This document shows, piece after piece, positions 5,334-6,734 of a DNA stretch of 6,734 nt (position 1 is its first letter; every line of letters begins with the position of its first letter). The notes below the pieces were generated by a model. The model did not search any database, was not told where the DNA came from, and saw only the letters and a program-made list of their open reading frames with translations. This DNA comes from an uncultured Oscillospiraceae bacterium. GTDB lineage: Bacteria; Bacillota; Clostridia; Oscillospirales; Ruminococcaceae. The translations under genes were made by a program, and so were the position numbers. The DNA lies in assembly GCA_900552845.1 (NCBI GenBank), contig USBC01000099.1:1-6734 (forward strand), read 5' to 3'.

Positions 5334-6557
5334 ATGAAGGAATACAAAGTAAGGCGCTACGGGCGTGACCGGCGGCGCCAGAAAAAGGCTGCCGCCGCCA
5401 AAACGGCGCTGATGGTGCTATTGATTGCGGGCGCCTGCGTTGCCGGGTGGTTTTTGTATGATCCCGTCAGTGCGTGGCTGACCGAAAAATCCATCGAGCG
5501 GCAGGAGCGCCGTGCCGAGGAGGAACGGTTGCGCCAAGAGGAGCAGAACCAGAACCAGCAGGGGAGCGAGCAGGACGACCCGAATACTCCAGCCCCCGAG
5601 CAGCCGGCGCTGTCGGAAAGCTGTGCTGTGCTGGATACGGCGGTGCTGTATGATATGACGGCACTGGAAAACCGTCTTGCGGCAATGGCTGCGCAGGGCT
5701 ATACCGGCGCAGTATTCACCCTGAAGAACTCGGACGGTCAGGTGCTGTATGGAAGCGAACTGGACGATGTGACCGGCAATACGGCTCAGACAGCCCAACG
5801 GTATGATCTGGCAGCGGTTACTGCCAAAATAAAGGCAGCGGGGCTGACCCCGGTGGGACGGCTATGGGCATTTGATGACCACACCGCCGGACGAAAGATG
5901 CCGGAGGCAATGGTAAAGTACAACTACACCGAGACCAATTGGATCCACAATGACAAGGAGGCCGGCGGACACAGCTGGCTGAACCCGGTCAGCGAACGGG
6001 CGCAGGGATATATCCTCAGCCTGCTGGAGGAAGCCGCCGCCAACGGTCTGGAGGCGATCATTCTAGATGGGTTGCAGTTCCCGACGGGGTATTCGCTGAA
6101 CCTTGCTACCTATGCCGAAAAGGGCGTGACGGTGGATAAATCGGCGGTGCTGGCGGAGTTTTCCGCCAAAGCCGGAGCTGCCATGCAGGAAAAGAATGTG
6201 AGACTGTGGACGGCGCTGTGGCTGGGAGACCTTTCCGGCGAGAGCGTGCGGCTGGGCGGAAACCCGCAGCACATTATGGCAGCGGCGGAACGCTGTCTTA
6301 TCAAGGCGGAGCCGGAGCAGTTCGCGACCCGCAAGGCGCCTTTGGAGGAGAGCATCTATACTGTGATGCACCCGTGGTGGTCGTCCCTTGCCAAAAAGCT
6401 GCCGGACGGTGTGACGCTGGCAGCGGAGGTGCAGTCCTATGCTCCTGATGCAGACCTGTGGCAAGGCAGCGGCTGGGGCGAGACTCAACTGGCAGAGCAG
6501 ATCCGTGCGGCACGGGAAGCCGGTGCGGTGAGCATTCTGGCGGTGGAAGAAAAGTAA
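5334..6557 (+). CDS. Membrane-anchored DUF4015-type putative glycoside hydrolase
   Basis: The 407-residue product has a basic cytoplasmic start (1-23), one membrane segment (about 24-42), a charged Glu/Gln/Arg-rich and then Pro-rich linker (about 53-95), and an extracytoplasmic TIM-barrel-like domain. Matches to the putative glycoside hydrolase family PF13200 (DUF4015) are AAGLTPVGRLWAFDDH (168-183), SWLNPVSERAQGYIL (214-228) and LEAIILDGLQFP (239-250, family EI-x-FDY-x-RFP). Asp245 stands at the presumed catalytic position; the usual Arg before FP is Gln248. Enzymatic activity and substrate are not established for most of this family, so this may be a wall- or polysaccharide-active enzyme or a non-catalytic binding protein. 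GGGGGAG (5319-5325) precedes the ATG. It lies 30 nt after the rnfA-like gene, is last in the operon, and is followed by a terminator. Confidence 0.8.
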   Translation: MKEYKVRRYGRDRRRQKKAAAAKTALMVLLIAGACVAGWFLYDPVSAWLTEKSIERQERRAEEERLRQEEQNQNQQGSEQDDPNTPAPEQPALSESCAVLDTAVLYDMTALENRLAAMAAQGYTGAVFTLKNSDGQVLYGSELDDVTGNTAQTAQRYDLAAVTAKIKAAGLTPVGRLWAFDDHTAGRKMPEAMVKYNYTETNWIHNDKEAGGHSWLNPVSERAQGYILSLLEEAAANGLEAIILDGLQFPTGYSLNLATYAEKGVTVDKSAVLAEFSAKAGAAMQEKNVRLWTALWLGDLSGESVRLGGNPQHIMAAAERCLIKAEPEQFATRKAPLEESIYTVMHPWWSSLAKKLPDGVTLAAEVQSYAPDADLWQGSGWGETQLAEQIRAAREAGAVSILAVEEK

Positions 6558-6566
6558 CGGAAAATC

Positions 6567-6611
6567 AAAGCAAGCCGTTCGGCTCCATAGGAGCGGGGCG
6601 GCTTGCTTTTT
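6567..6611 (+). terminator. Intrinsic terminator ending the operon
   Basis: AAAGCAAGCCG (6567-6577) pairs perfectly with CGGCTTGCTTT (6599-6609), 11 bp, followed by further Ts (T-run 6607-6611). The loop region contains a second stem, GCTCC (6582-6586) with GGAGC (6590-6594). It starts 10 bases after the stop of the DUF4015 gene. The A-rich left flank could make it act on both strands. Confidence 0.9.
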
Positions 6612-6635
6612 GTACAGCATTGCCGTACGGAACGG

Positions 6636-6718
6636 GGCGCCCGCAGGGCAGACCGCCGCAGGCGGTCTCGGCGGCGAAGCCGCCCGTTTCGGCGAAGCCG
6701 ACACGCCCTGCGGGCGCC
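6636..6718. repeat. 83-bp cloverleaf-like inverted repeat (14-bp stem enclosing three hairpins)
   Basis: The outer arms GGCGCCCGCAGGGC (6636-6649) and GCCCTGCGGGCGCC (6705-6718) are perfect complements. Packed between them are AGACCGCC-GCA-GGCGGTCT (6650-6668), GGCGGC-GAA-GCCGCC (6670-6684) and TCGGC-GAA-GCCGA (6689-6701). Nearly every base is paired, so single-stranded DNA or RNA would fold into a four-way junction with three triloop arms. It is very GC-rich compared with the terminator beside it. It resembles a dispersed palindromic (REP/BIME-like) unit, but no transposase is in the window. After it, to the window end at 6734, I see nothing. Confidence 0.85.
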
Positions 6719-6734
6719 AGCCCGACTCTCTGCC

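Noticed and set aside
6636..6718. tRNA gene suggested by the cloverleaf fold
   Set aside because: The arms end in 3-nt loops, there is no 7-nt anticodon loop, no GTTC-type T-loop and no 7-bp acceptor layout.

Overview
The window looks like Bacillota (Clostridia) chromosome of fairly high GC, probably a gut Oscillospiraceae/Ruminococcaceae-type organism. The reasons are strong AAGGAGG-type ribosome sites, sigma-A-like promoters, tightly packed genes with 4-nt overlaps, and an Rnf-type gene cluster. The taxonomic call is inference; no marker gene is present.

Layout. (1) Positions 652 to 1 on the minus strand hold the first 217 codons of an arginase, which runs off the left edge. Its own promoter lies at about 798-770. 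(2) Positions 653-1202 are a 550-bp divergent intergenic region. It holds the arginase promoter, a 208-bp inverted-repeat-bounded element (822-1029) containing a perfect 15-bp hairpin (968-1002), and a good sigma-A promoter (1117-1145) firing rightward. (3) Positions 1203-6557 form one apparent operon: rpe, an rnfC-like gene, an rnfD-like gene, an rnfE-like gene, an rnfA-like gene, and a membrane-anchored DUF4015-type putative glycoside hydrolase. It ends at a strong intrinsic terminator (6567-6611). (4) Positions 6636-6718 are an 83-bp inverted repeat whose 14-bp outer stem encloses three short hairpins, a cloverleaf-like four-way junction.

The most interesting part is the Rnf-like cluster. 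Canonical Rnf operons encode C, D, G, E, A and B. Here only C-D-E-A are present, with no flavoprotein RnfG and no ferredoxin-like RnfB. The remaining subunits have also changed at residues that matter in the known complex. The RnfC-like protein keeps both 4Fe-4S motifs but lacks the N-terminal domain, and an acidic stretch replaces the glycine-rich nucleotide/flavin loop. The RnfD-like protein has an altered flavinylation-site context. The RnfE-like protein has Val and Ala where the cysteines for the membrane 2Fe-2S cluster should be. In the RnfA-like protein the corresponding cysteines are absent or shifted. All reading frames are intact and translationally coupled, so this looks like a maintained, repurposed complex rather than a decaying operon. 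Its function is unknown. The pentose-phosphate epimerase upstream and the extracytoplasmic glycan-active protein downstream give context but not an answer.
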